From an uncultured Dehalococcoidia bacterium (GTDB taxonomy: Bacteria; Chloroflexota; Dehalococcoidia; Lucifugimonadales; CATQGZ01): DNA of 64,000 nucleotides. Within the stretch, counting starts at the first letter, position 1, and each line of letters opens with the position of its first letter. The notes beneath the pieces were generated by a model. That model was not told where the DNA came from and ran no database searches. It worked only from the letters and a program-made list of their open reading frames with translations. Positions 51,968 to 60,396 of the stretch are shown piece by piece. The stretch covers positions 2,170,001 to 2,234,000 of the forward strand of contig OY282365.1 in the NCBI GenBank assembly GCA_958295685.1, written 5' to 3'. Made by a program: the position numbers and the translations under genes.

Positions 51968-52237
51968 ATAGACCCACAGATTGCAGAAGAGGCGGCCGCG
52001 CTCACCGGCCTCGGGATAGGCACGGCCTTCGCCCTCCTTGCGCTGATGATCATCATGGTCACGGGTTTCAGGATGCTTTCAGAGGGCGTCTTGGACAGGG
52101 TCTCCGAGAAGGCGGCGGCGCGGCGCGGCGCGGCGGAGGCGGAGGCACGGCTCAGGTCGCTGGCGGCGGTTGCCGCCGTCACCGTGCTTCGTCGAGATAC
52201 CCCCCTGCCCGGGTCCTCAGAGGACGCCGACGGCTAG
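51968..52237 (+). CDS. oadG: Na+-translocating decarboxylase gamma subunit (OadG), probable ATA start
   Basis: An 89-residue protein with one membrane helix (LTGLGIGTAFALLALMIIMVTGF), then a charged Ala/Glu/Arg helix and a short tail, as in OadG. The only ATG (52046) lies inside the helix. The frame opens after TAG at 51956, and AGGAG at 51957-51961 is spaced 6 nt before ATA at 51968, giving I-D-P-Q-I-A-E-E ahead of the helix; no ATG, GTG or TTG lies between. ATT at 51980 is an alternative. OadG anchors the complex with OadB, encoded 40 bp downstream. Confidence 0.7.
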   Translation: MDPQIAEEAAALTGLGIGTAFALLALMIIMVTGFRMLSEGVLDRVSEKAAARRGAAEAEARLRSLAAVAAVTVLRRDTPLPGSSEDADG

Positions 52238-52277
52238 GCTCCCGGGCGCAGCCCCAGGGCCGACCGGCTAGAGTATT

Positions 52278-53450
52278 TTGTCAGACCTTCTCGAATTTCT
52301 GCGCAGCACCGGCTTCTACCAGATCGACATGGGAGAGGGTCTCATGCTGCTGGTGGGTCTGGCGTTCATATACCTGGCGATTACCCGAGGCTTGGAGCCT
52401 TACGAGTTGCTCCCGATAGGGCTCGGGATCCTGATCGCCAACCTGGTTCCCGAACTGACACGTCTCACGACCTTTCAGGAGGGAGCGGCGGGTTTCCAGG
52501 AGTCGGGGATTTTCGGGGTTGTCTTCCACTACGGGCTTTCGTTCTGGAATCTGCTGCCCCCGATCATCTTTCTGGGCATTGGGGCGATGACCGACTTCGG
52601 CCCGCTCATAGCGAATCCGCGCCTGATGCTTCTGGGGGCTGCGGCACAGGTCGGGATTTTCGCGGCCTTCTGGGGCGCGCTTGCGACAGACGCCTTTGGA
52701 TTCGGGGTCGGTTTCACCCTCGAACAGGCTGCTGCCATAGGGATAATCGGCGGGGCGGACGGTCCCACCACGATCTTCCTTTCGGCCAGACTTGCCCCGG
52801 AGATACTGGGGATCACCGCGGTCATTGCCTATTCGTATATGGCTGCTATCGCTTTCATCCAGCCGCCGATCATGAAGCTGCTGACGACGGAGAGCGAGCG
52901 CAAGATCGAGATGAAGCCACCGCGAGAGGTTTCACAGCGGGAGAAGCTGGTTTTCCCTGCCCTGGCCATGATCGTCATCATACTGGTCGTCCCTCAGTCG
53001 GCGCCGCTCATATCGATGTTCATGATCGGCAACATCTTCAGGGAGAGCGGCGTCGTGCCGAGGCTCACTTCGGTGGCGTCCAACTCGCTCCTGAACATAG
53101 CGACCATCTTTCTGATGGTGACGGTTGGCGCGCAGCTCTCGGCGGACGTGGTGTTCGACAGGACGACGCTGGTCATCTTGGCGCTTGGGCTGGGGGCCTT
53201 CTGCCTGGGCACCGCCGGGGGGGTGCTCTTCGCCAAGCTCATGAACCTGTTCAGCAGGGAGAAGATCAATCCTCTGATAGGGTCGGCCGGGGTGTCAGCG
53301 GTGCCTATGGCGGCGAGGATGTCTCATCACGTGGGGCAGCAGGCCAACCCGCGCACCTATCTGCTGGGTCACGCGATGGCGCCCAACGTCGCGGGCGTGA
53401 TCGGCTCCGCGGTGGTCGCGGGCGTCTTCATCTCCAGAGTGGCGCCATAG
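52278..53450 (+). CDS. oadB: Na+-translocating decarboxylase beta subunit (OadB)
   Basis: The 390-residue membrane protein begins LLEFLRSTGFYQIDMGEGLMLLVGLAFIYLAITRGLEPYELLPIGLGILIANL, and has GAMTDFGPLIANPRL, AAAIGIIGGADGPTTIFLSARLAPE (the Na+-site Asp region) and GSAGVSAVPMAARMSHHVGQQANPRTYLLGHAMAPNVAGVIGSA. OadB couples decarboxylation of a biotin-bound carboxyl group to Na+ export. The start is TTG at 52278 (ATT at 52275 precedes it). No alpha (carboxyltransferase) subunit gene is in the window. Confidence 0.93.
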   Translation: MSDLLEFLRSTGFYQIDMGEGLMLLVGLAFIYLAITRGLEPYELLPIGLGILIANLVPELTRLTTFQEGAAGFQESGIFGVVFHYGLSFWNLLPPIIFLGIGAMTDFGPLIANPRLMLLGAAAQVGIFAAFWGALATDAFGFGVGFTLEQAAAIGIIGGADGPTTIFLSARLAPEILGITAVIAYSYMAAIAFIQPPIMKLLTTESERKIEMKPPREVSQREKLVFPALAMIVIILVVPQSAPLISMFMIGNIFRESGVVPRLTSVASNSLLNIATIFLMVTVGAQLSADVVFDRTTLVILALGLGAFCLGTAGGVLFAKLMNLFSREKINPLIGSAGVSAVPMAARMSHHVGQQANPRTYLLGHAMAPNVAGVIGSAVVAGVFISRVAP

Positions 53451-53454
53451 AAGA

Positions 53455-53500
53455 AGAGTGAAGAGTGGAGAGTGGGAGAGTGGAGAGTCTGAACAGTTAT
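53455..53500 (+). repeat. GTGGAGAGT short tandem repeat with MITE end
   Basis: AAGAGTGAAGAGTGGAGAGT units repeat four to five times, then GTCTGAACAGTTA, a lone MITE end. Similar GTGGAGAGT runs occur at about 39066-39095 and 51870-51885. Confidence 0.5.
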
Positions 53501-53515
53501 GTTGTCGGCGCGCGT

Positions 53516-53545
53516 TTGACACTGGCGCGCTCCCTTCACTAACAT
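53516..53545 (+). promoter_or_regulatory. Promoter of the GreA-fusion gene
   Basis: TTGACA at 53516-53521, an 18-bp spacer and TAACAT at 53540-53545. The -10 covers the first in-frame ATG (53544), which therefore cannot be in the mRNA and is not the start. Confidence 0.6.
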
Positions 53546-53576
53546 GGGACGCAGCCCCAGACTGGGAGCGACGAGT

Positions 53577-54431
53577 TTGAAGTCGAATACGCCGACGACG
53601 TTGATGGAGGCCATGACTGCCTACAGGGCCTCCGTCAAGCCCAAGTCCAAGTCCAAGTCCAAGTCCACAGAGCAGATCGAGGTCGAGACAGAGCGGATCG
53701 AGACCATAACCAGGGAGCTTCACAGGTTCTCACGGTGGTGCGGTCCGGACCGTGAGTTGTCGTCCCTCTCGCCCGCTCTGATAGGCGAGTATACCGAGCG
53801 GGTCAGCGGCGGCGCCGGGACCGATCCTCAGGCGGTGGAGCGGCTTCAGGTTCTCAGAGGGTTCCTGTCATACGCTTGGAAGAAGCAGATGCTGCCTGAG
53901 AAGCTGGCGCAGTCCGTCATCGTCCCGAAGCGCAAGGCACGGCAGCGCGCGCGAGGGGACGCGGCGGAGAGGGTCGAGCTGACACAGCAGGGACACGCGA
54001 GGCTCAAGAAGCAACTCGACGATCTGAAGGCGGAGCGCGGGCCGCTGGCGGCACAGATACAGCGGGCCGCGGCGGATAAGGACGTCCGCGAGAATGCGCC
54101 GCTGGAGGCCGCGAGGGAGCAGCTGGGGCTTGTCGAGTCCAGGATCAGGGAGATAGAGGCATCCCTCAGAGCCGCGGTCGTCGTGGACTCATCTTCCGGC
54201 TCATCCAGCGTCGTCCGGATCGGCTCCCGCGTGTCGGTCAGGGATCTCGGAACGGGGCGCGAATCGGTCTACACGCTCGTGGACCGTACCGAATCGAACC
54301 CGCTTGAGGGGAAGATATCCGACATCTCGCCCATCGGGAAGATGATCGTACGGAAGAGCCTGGGGGACAAGATAGAGGTGGAGACTCCGCGCGGGACGAC
54401 AAGGTACGAGATAATCGAAGTCTCCGGCTGA
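53577..54431 (+). CDS. Recombinase core-binding-like domain fused to GreA-type elongation factor
   Basis: A 284-residue protein. Residues about 1-125 resemble the SAM-like core-binding domain of tyrosine recombinases (FSRWCGPDRELSSLSPALIGEYTERV, then VERLQVLRGFLSYAWKKQML), preceded by a lysine-serine KSKSKSKS run. Residues about 140-284 are GreA-like: a coiled coil with RLKKQLDDLKAERGPLAAQIQRAAADKDVRENAPLEAAREQLG (the D-x-R-E-N acidic tip), then a C-terminal FKBP-like domain with VRIGSRVSVRD and NPLEGKISDISPIGKMIVRKSLGDKIEVETPRG. GreA stimulates transcript cleavage by stalled RNA polymerase. TTG 53577 follows GGGAG by 8 nt. No recombinase catalytic domain is present. Confidence 0.8.
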   Translation: MKSNTPTTLMEAMTAYRASVKPKSKSKSKSTEQIEVETERIETITRELHRFSRWCGPDRELSSLSPALIGEYTERVSGGAGTDPQAVERLQVLRGFLSYAWKKQMLPEKLAQSVIVPKRKARQRARGDAAERVELTQQGHARLKKQLDDLKAERGPLAAQIQRAAADKDVRENAPLEAAREQLGLVESRIREIEASLRAAVVVDSSSGSSSVVRIGSRVSVRDLGTGRESVYTLVDRTESNPLEGKISDISPIGKMIVRKSLGDKIEVETPRGTTRYEIIEVSG

Positions 54432-54462
54432 GCCCGCGCCTCCACAGGACGCGCCATACCCC

Positions 54463-57400
54463 ATGACCTGTCCCTGGTGCCGCTATGACAACCTGCCACG
54501 AGCGCGGTTCTGCGGTCAGTGCGGCCGCGGGGTTCGGTCGGACTCGGTGTGTGCCTCATGCTCGACGCCGAATCCTGTGGACCACAGCTTCTGCGACGCC
54601 TGTGGAGCGGCGCTGCCCGATCGACCCGAGCCGGGCGCATCTGCGGCGGCCGGGGTTACTCCAGACCATGCCCGCAGCGCTCCACCGGCACGGGCCGCCG
54701 CAGATGCGCCCGGGGTTACGTTGCACCAGGTGCGCCCATCCCCAGTTATTGGGGCTGCCGCCGATGATCCCGGGGTTACGTCCACGGCCAGGTCAGCCGC
54801 GCCGGTCTTTACCCGGACTGCGGTCACGGAAGGCGCCGCGGCGGACCTGGCGGCGGAGCTGAGGCCGCTGATCGACGGGGACGTCCGTTTCGACAGGATG
54901 TCGCGCGCGCTCTACAGCACGGATGCCAGCATCTACCAGATCGACCCCGTCGGCGTGGTCATGCCGCGCAACGCGGAAGACGTCGTTGCCGCAGTGGAGA
55001 CCTCGGCGCGCCACGGCATCCCGATACTGCCGCGTGGGGGCGGTACCAGCCTCGCCGGGCAGACCGTCGGGAACGCGCTGGTCATAGACTTTTCCGCGTA
55101 CATGCGCGACATGATCGAGCTCAACGCAGAGGAGGGCTGGGTTCGCGTCCAGCCGGGGATCGTTCTCGACGAGCTCAACAGCCTGCTGCGGCCCTCCGGC
55201 GTGCTCTTCGCGCCCGATCCGAGCACGAGCAACCGCGGTAACGTCGGGGGGGCGCTCGGCAACAACTCCTGCGGGGCACACTCCATCAGGTGGGGCAAGA
55301 CCGTGGACCACACTCTGGAGCTGGACGTGGTGCTCTCCAACGGCGACACGGCTCGTTTTGGGGAGACGAGCTCGGAGGCGCTTCAGTCCAGGGCGCGCGG
55401 CGGGGAACTCCTAGGCCGGATATACAGGGACTTGACGGAGATCGGCAATGCCAACCGCGGCGAGGTGCGCCGCCGGTACCCGAAGATCATGCGCCGCGTC
55501 TCCGGGTATAACCTGGACGAACTCGACCGGGACGGCGGCTTCAACATGGCGCGGTTCGTGGTCGGCTCCGAGGGCACGCTCGTCACCATCACCGAGGCCA
55601 AGCTGCGGGTCGTGCCGATTCCCGCCCGCAAGGGGCTTGCCGTAATTCACTTCCACGACCTACTGGAATCGCTGGAGGCGACCGTGGTCGCGCTCGACAT
55701 AGAGCCTGCCGCCGTCGAGCTGATCGGAAGTATGATCCTGCGCCAAGCGCGGTCGAACATCGAGTATTCCCGGATGATGGATTTCGTGGAAGGCGACCCG
55801 GAGGCTCTTCTGATCGTCGAGGTGACTGGGGATTCGGAGGCTGAGGTAGAGGCCGGCCTGGAGCGGCTCGAGGCGCGGATGAGGAGCGCGCGTCTCGGCT
55901 ACGCGGTGCGCCGCTTGGTCGATCCGGCGGCTCAGGAGAGGGTGTGGGCGGTCAGGAAGGCCGGGCTTGGCCTGATGATGAACGTCCGTGGCCCCGAGAA
56001 GCCTCTGCCGTTCGTGGAGGACACTGCGGTGGCGCCGGAGAAGCTGCCCGAGTTCGTTCGGCGCTTCGATCAGATCATCCGCGACCACGGGACGACCGCG
56101 GGCTACTACGGTCACGCCAGCGTGGGTTGTCTGCACATCCGGCCGCTGGTGGACCTGACGCTAAGGGACGGCGTGGAGCGGATGGCCTCTATCGCGGACG
56201 CGGTGAGCGACCTGGTGCTGGAGTTCGGCGGAGCGATGAGCGGGGAGCACGGAGACGGGATCGTCCGCAGCGGCTTCATCGAGAAGATGTTCGGCCCTGC
56301 GCTCTATCAGGCATTTCGGGACGTGAAGCGCTCGTTCGATCCGGATGGCATTATGAACCCGGGGAAGATCGTCGACCCTTCTCCCATGACCGAGGACCTG
56401 CGCGCCAGCCGCCGCTCCGTGAGGGTCGGCGATACCGCACTGGACTTCAGTCGTGAGGGCGGCATGGCCGCGGCGGCCGAGATGTGCAACGGTCAGGGAG
56501 CGTGCCGGAAGGTAATCGGAGGCACTATGTGCCCCTCGTACATGGCGACCCGCGACGAGGAGCACTCGACGCGGGGACGGGCGAACGCGCTGCGCGCCGC
56601 CATGTCCGGGGCGCTGCCGCCTGGGGCTCTGACCTCCAGGCGTCTCTACGAGGTGATGGATCTGTGCCTGGCCTGCAAGGCGTGCAAGGCCGAGTGCCCA
56701 TCCAACGTGGACATGGCGAAGCTCAAGTACGAATTTCTGGATGGCTACCACCGTGCCAACGGGCAGACGACGCGCAACCTGATCTTCGGCAACATAGCCA
56801 CCCTCAGCCGCTGGGGGGCGTTCTTCGCCCCACTGTCCAACCGGCTCCTCCGGAGCGACGCCGTCGGAGAGTTGCTCGAACGTCAGGGTGTCGACCGGAG
56901 ACGGACGCTGCCGCGCTTCGCCGGCCAGACCTTCCGGCAGTGGTTCAAGGCGCGGGGAGGGTCTTCGGGCCGCAGGAACGAGCGCGGCCGGGTGGCGCTC
57001 TTCACAGACACGTTCACCAACTACAACCATCCCGAGATAGGCGCGGCGGCGGTCAGGGTGCTCGAGAGTCTGGGGTATGGAGTGGTTCTTCCGCCGGTGG
57101 TTTGCTGCGGCCGGCCGATGCTGTCGGCCGGTATGGCGCAGAAGGCTAAGGTGAACGCCCGACGCAACGTCGAGAGTCTCCGGAGCTACGCCGCCGAAGG
57201 GACGAAGATAGTCGGCTTAGAGCCTAGCTGCATCCTGAGCTTCCGCGACGACTATCCGGACCTGACGCCGGGCCTGCGGGGCCTCGAGGAGGTCGTGGAC
57301 AGCACCATGTTGATCGAGGAGTTTCTGGTTCACGCGCGAGAACAGGACGGAGCCGTCCTCGAGTTCTCCCGGCCGCTCGGCAAGGTTCTGTTCCAGGGGC

Positions 57401-57702
57401 ACTGTCATCAGAAGGCTCTGACGGGGACCGTGAAGGCGACGCAGGCGCTGGAGTCGATACCCGGCTGCGAGGTCGAGGAGATCAAGTCGGGGTGCTGTGG
57501 GATGGCGGGGTCGTTCGGCTTCGAGAAGGAGCACTACGACGTCTCGATGAGGCTGGGCGAGCAGGCGCTGTTTCCCTCCATCAGGGAAGCGGGCGGCGGC
57601 GCGGCTATAGTGGCTGACGGCGTCTCGTGCCGCCAGCAGATCGAGCACGGCACCGGCGCCCATGCGCGGCACTTGGCAGAGGTCCTGGCCGCAGCTCTAT
57701 AG
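54463..57702 (+). CDS. Zinc-ribbon / FAD-linked oxidase / Fe-S oxidoreductase fusion (GlcD-GlcF type)
   Basis: A 1079-residue protein. Two zinc ribbons open it (CPWCRYDNLPRARFCGQCG and CASCSTPNPVDHSFCDACG, residues 3-50). A linker with three PGVT/AGVT repeats follows to about 125. The FAD-binding PCMH domain has RGGGTSLAGQ at 191-200, then a C-terminal FAD-oxidase domain to about 640 (GYYGHASVGCLHIRP, SGEHGDGIVR). Iron-sulfur clusters: C675/C681/C690 and CLACKACKAECP at 735-746. Two CCG modules (VVCCGRPM, SGCCGMAGSFG) end it. This is the YdiJ/Dld-like family oxidising D-2-hydroxyacids such as D-lactate or D-2-hydroxyglutarate. The zinc ribbons are an unusual addition. Confidence 0.9.
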   Translation: MTCPWCRYDNLPRARFCGQCGRGVRSDSVCASCSTPNPVDHSFCDACGAALPDRPEPGASAAAGVTPDHARSAPPARAAADAPGVTLHQVRPSPVIGAAADDPGVTSTARSAAPVFTRTAVTEGAAADLAAELRPLIDGDVRFDRMSRALYSTDASIYQIDPVGVVMPRNAEDVVAAVETSARHGIPILPRGGGTSLAGQTVGNALVIDFSAYMRDMIELNAEEGWVRVQPGIVLDELNSLLRPSGVLFAPDPSTSNRGNVGGALGNNSCGAHSIRWGKTVDHTLELDVVLSNGDTARFGETSSEALQSRARGGELLGRIYRDLTEIGNANRGEVRRRYPKIMRRVSGYNLDELDRDGGFNMARFVVGSEGTLVTITEAKLRVVPIPARKGLAVIHFHDLLESLEATVVALDIEPAAVELIGSMILRQARSNIEYSRMMDFVEGDPEALLIVEVTGDSEAEVEAGLERLEARMRSARLGYAVRRLVDPAAQERVWAVRKAGLGLMMNVRGPEKPLPFVEDTAVAPEKLPEFVRRFDQIIRDHGTTAGYYGHASVGCLHIRPLVDLTLRDGVERMASIADAVSDLVLEFGGAMSGEHGDGIVRSGFIEKMFGPALYQAFRDVKRSFDPDGIMNPGKIVDPSPMTEDLRASRRSVRVGDTALDFSREGGMAAAAEMCNGQGACRKVIGGTMCPSYMATRDEEHSTRGRANALRAAMSGALPPGALTSRRLYEVMDLCLACKACKAECPSNVDMAKLKYEFLDGYHRANGQTTRNLIFGNIATLSRWGAFFAPLSNRLLRSDAVGELLERQGVDRRRTLPRFAGQTFRQWFKARGGSSGRRNERGRVALFTDTFTNYNHPEIGAAAVRVLESLGYGVVLPPVVCCGRPMLSAGMAQKAKVNARRNVESLRSYAAEGTKIVGLEPSCILSFRDDYPDLTPGLRGLEEVVDSTMLIEEFLVHAREQDGAVLEFSRPLGKVLFQGHCHQKALTGTVKATQALESIPGCEVEEIKSGCCGMAGSFGFEKEHYDVSMRLGEQALFPSIREAGGGAAIVADGVSCRQQIEHGTGAHARHLAEVLAAAL

Positions 57703-57711
57703 CGGCGAGCC

Positions 57712-57996
57712 TCAGCCGGGGCCCCTGCCCGGCAGCAGCCTGTCTATGTTGATGGCTCGCTTCCCTCTCGTATACCGGACCCGCAGGTTCTCGCCTACGA
57801 CCAGGGTGTTGTAGGTCTGTCGGTCAACCTCCACCCAGACCGAGCCCACGCAGACCAGGTGATTCCCATCCGCGCCCATCTCCTTGCTCTCGAGCAGCCC
57901 ATCCACGTTCTCATAGGGCGGCAGAGCATCTTTGAGCGTCCAGAGCCAGTGGGCGAGCCAAGCCGACATCCTGCGCAGCACAGCTAGTAGACGCAT
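57712..57996 (-). CDS. Small hypothetical protein
   Basis: A 94-residue protein that I do not recognise. The N-terminus has a basic-amphipathic start (RLLAVLRRMSAWLAHWLWTLKDALPPYE) and the rest looks like a small beta domain (VCVGSVWVEVDRQTYNTLVVGENLRVRYTRGKRAINIDRLLPG), in the manner of an OB-like or YcxB-like fold. It converges with the oxidoreductase gene 9 bp away. The 313 bp upstream (57997-58309) show no feature. Confidence 0.55.
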   Translation of the reverse strand: MRLLAVLRRMSAWLAHWLWTLKDALPPYENVDGLLESKEMGADGNHLVCVGSVWVEVDRQTYNTLVVGENLRVRYTRGKRAINIDRLLPGRGPG

Positions 57997-58309
57997 GTCT
58001 GTCTCTCGTCGTCAGCCTGCGGTTCGGCAGGAGACCTTTCCATAAGGGCCGACACCGTGAGTGTGAACCAGCCGCCGGAAACGTGGACTTCATGGTTTCT
58101 GGGTTCAGGTTTTCGCCGGAATGACGTTTGCAAAGGTCTCCCCCGTACCCCTGGCAGCGGCGGAATCCAGCACCCACGCCAGCCTGTGGGCCTGGGTGTA
58201 CTCCGTTAGCGGCGGCCCCATGAGTGAGGCAATACTATCACGGCGGATGGGCGTGGTTTAGCATGACCGGGGTGCGTAACGGTTGAAGGTAGGCCGGGGT
58301 GGTGATTTG

Positions 58310-59515
58310 CTAGGCGAGTATCAGCGGGACGAGCATTTCGGCGGGGGTGAGGCCGGAGTGGTATCCGACGAAGAGCTTGTCTTCGGCAGCCCTGCTGGGC
58401 CACTCGTAGAGGAGCACGTCGGCGGCTGAGGACACGGCGATGAACGAGCCCAGCCGCCGACGCGTCTCGCCGGACAGCGGCCCTGGGCCGAAGAGCGACA
58501 GGTCTTCGGCTTCATCCACGGTGATGAGGAAGAAGCGGTCACCGAAGCGGTCGATGAAGGTTTCGCGGAATCGGGCGTCTTCCCCTTCGCGGACGTGGAA
58601 GCAGGCGACGCGGCTGTCTCCGGAGGGCTCGCGGCGCAGCATGCGAACGAGGGGGTCGGAAGGGCGAAGCATATGAATCCGGGCCGGGCCGGCGTCGAGG
58701 CCGCCGTGGTCGGCTGTCACGACGATTCGAGCGCGTCCCGACAGCCTCTGTGCCAGGGAGTCCAGCGCCTGTTCGAGCGCGGCGGCCACGGCGAGCGTCC
58801 CCGCGTCCCGAAACCCGAGTTCGTGGCCGGCGTAGTCCACGCTTGGCACGTACAGATACGTGTACGTCGGCCCGCGGGCCTCGATCACTCTTTCGGCTAC
58901 GGCGTCCACTGCCTCGGCGAGAGCGGCGTAGCCGGTCCGAGGCATGGAGCCGCTGAGGTATCCGGAGAAGACGCTATCGACTATCGCCTGTGGCAGGATC
59001 GACATGGCGGGCCTGTCGATTCCCGACGCGCGGGATGGAACAGGGAAGGCGCGGTCGACGGTCAGGCCAAGCTGGGCCAGGGGCGTCTTGTCGACGGTTC
59101 GGACGAAGGGGATGATGGTCGTCACCGCGTCGACGTGGGGGATATAGGTGTACCAGCCGATTGCGGCGTGCCTGTTGGGCCACTCGCCGGTCGCCAGTGA
59201 CGTGAAGGCGGCGGCGGTGGTGGACGGGAAGGTCGTTTGCAGGCGGGCAGCGAGGCGCCGGCGCATGAAGCCATCGACAGCCAGGGAGTCGACCAGGTCC
59301 ATGCCGAGGCCATCGGCTACGACGAAGATCAGGTGGTCCGTCTCGCCGATCATCTGCGAGACGGCTTGTGCCCCGGTCGCGGGGGCGCTGGCGGGCTCCG
59401 CTCCGGCGAGGGAGGCCATCGCGTTTGCCAGGTCTACGACGTTGAGTACGTCGTGAGAGGGCCTGAGTAACCGGCCGGCTCTGAACTCCGCGTCCAGCCT
59501 GTCTGCGCCGCTCAT
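58310..59515 (-). CDS. Alkaline-phosphatase-superfamily protein (nucleotide pyrophosphatase/phosphodiesterase-like)
   Basis: The 401-residue protein has the metal and nucleophile motifs of type I phosphodiesterases: FVVADGLGMDLVDSL, the nucleophile in TTFPSTTAAAFTSLATGEWP, YLYVPSVDYAGHELG, and VTADHGGLD. Many relatives are extracytoplasmic, but no signal peptide is seen. Its ATG overlaps the HAD stop as ATGA, so the two are co-translated. Substrate unknown. Confidence 0.85.
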   Translation of the reverse strand: MSGADRLDAEFRAGRLLRPSHDVLNVVDLANAMASLAGAEPASAPATGAQAVSQMIGETDHLIFVVADGLGMDLVDSLAVDGFMRRRLAARLQTTFPSTTAAAFTSLATGEWPNRHAAIGWYTYIPHVDAVTTIIPFVRTVDKTPLAQLGLTVDRAFPVPSRASGIDRPAMSILPQAIVDSVFSGYLSGSMPRTGYAALAEAVDAVAERVIEARGPTYTYLYVPSVDYAGHELGFRDAGTLAVAAALEQALDSLAQRLSGRARIVVTADHGGLDAGPARIHMLRPSDPLVRMLRREPSGDSRVACFHVREGEDARFRETFIDRFGDRFFLITVDEAEDLSLFGPGPLSGETRRRLGSFIAVSSAADVLLYEWPSRAAEDKLFVGYHSGLTPAEMLVPLILA

Positions 59516-60294
59516 TGTACGGACGGACGCTCCCAGGCCGCCAGCCGCGGCAGGATCAGCTTCTCGATGGCCACGGCGAGGCCGTCGTCGTCCACCGGAG
59601 GAACGACGTGGTCTGCCGCCGCCCTCACTTCGTCCGGCGAGCCGCCCATGGCGATGGAGAGTCCACAGTTCCGCAGCATCGAGACGTCGTTGTAGCTGTC
59701 TCCGATGGCGATGGTTCGCCGCGCGTCGGTTCCCAGCGCATCGGCTACCCTGCGGACCGCCGACGCCTTGTCGATACCGACTCTGGTGAAGTCCACGGCC
59801 CACAGGCCGTTGTATGGCAGGGACGCCTTGACGACGTGCATCTTCGGGTCGCCGCGGAACGCCGCGGCGACGTCTTCGGCGCCGGCCTCGTCCAGGTCGA
59901 GGGCCGAGACTCGAGCGAGCTTCCAGGTCGGTATCTCGCTCAGGGCGGCAGCGGTGTCAGCGGCGTGCGTGGCGATGAAGGCGATTCGGCGCGCGTCCAG
60001 GTATCTGACCACCTGCTCGGCCTGTGGAGCAGGCATGATGAAGCTGTGCAGGGCCTCTCCTGCCGCGGGGTCGAGGATCACGGCTCCGTTGTCCGAGATC
60101 TGGGGGGCTTCGAGTCCCAGCTCGTCGGCGAACCGCAGCACGTCCGAGGGCTCGCGCCCTGAGGCTATGCTCACGGGTATGAGGGCTGCCAGCCTCCCGA
60201 CGGCGTGGGCCACCCGCGGCGAGACTCGTTCGTCTCTGCCGATGAGAGTTCCGTCCAGGTCGATGAAGGCCGCGGCGCGGGTTTGTGGTATCAA
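59512..60294 (-). CDS. HAD-superfamily hydrolase (Cof-type, IIB)
   Basis: A protein of about 260 residues. HAD motif I is FIDLDGTLIG, motif II SIASGRE, motif III Lys in DKASAVRRVADALG, and motif IV IAIGDSYNDVSMLRNCGLSIAMGGS, with a IIB cap in between. Cof-type enzymes dephosphorylate sugar phosphates and cofactors. No ATG exists near the start; TTG at 60294 is the best choice, with only a weak ribosome site, so the exact N-terminus is uncertain. Confidence 0.87.
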   Translation of the reverse strand: MIPQTRAAAFIDLDGTLIGRDERVSPRVAHAVGRLAALIPVSIASGREPSDVLRFADELGLEAPQISDNGAVILDPAAGEALHSFIMPAPQAEQVVRYLDARRIAFIATHAADTAAALSEIPTWKLARVSALDLDEAGAEDVAAAFRGDPKMHVVKASLPYNGLWAVDFTRVGIDKASAVRRVADALGTDARRTIAIGDSYNDVSMLRNCGLSIAMGGSPDEVRAAADHVVPPVDDDGLAVAIEKLILPRLAAWERPSVQ

Positions 60295-60396
60295 TGGGGT
60301 GTGTCTTTCGAGTGTATCGACGGGCCGGGATGGGGTCAACCGCGTGGTGATATAATTCGGCAACCGACTCGACCGGCCAACACACGGGGGTGAGAC

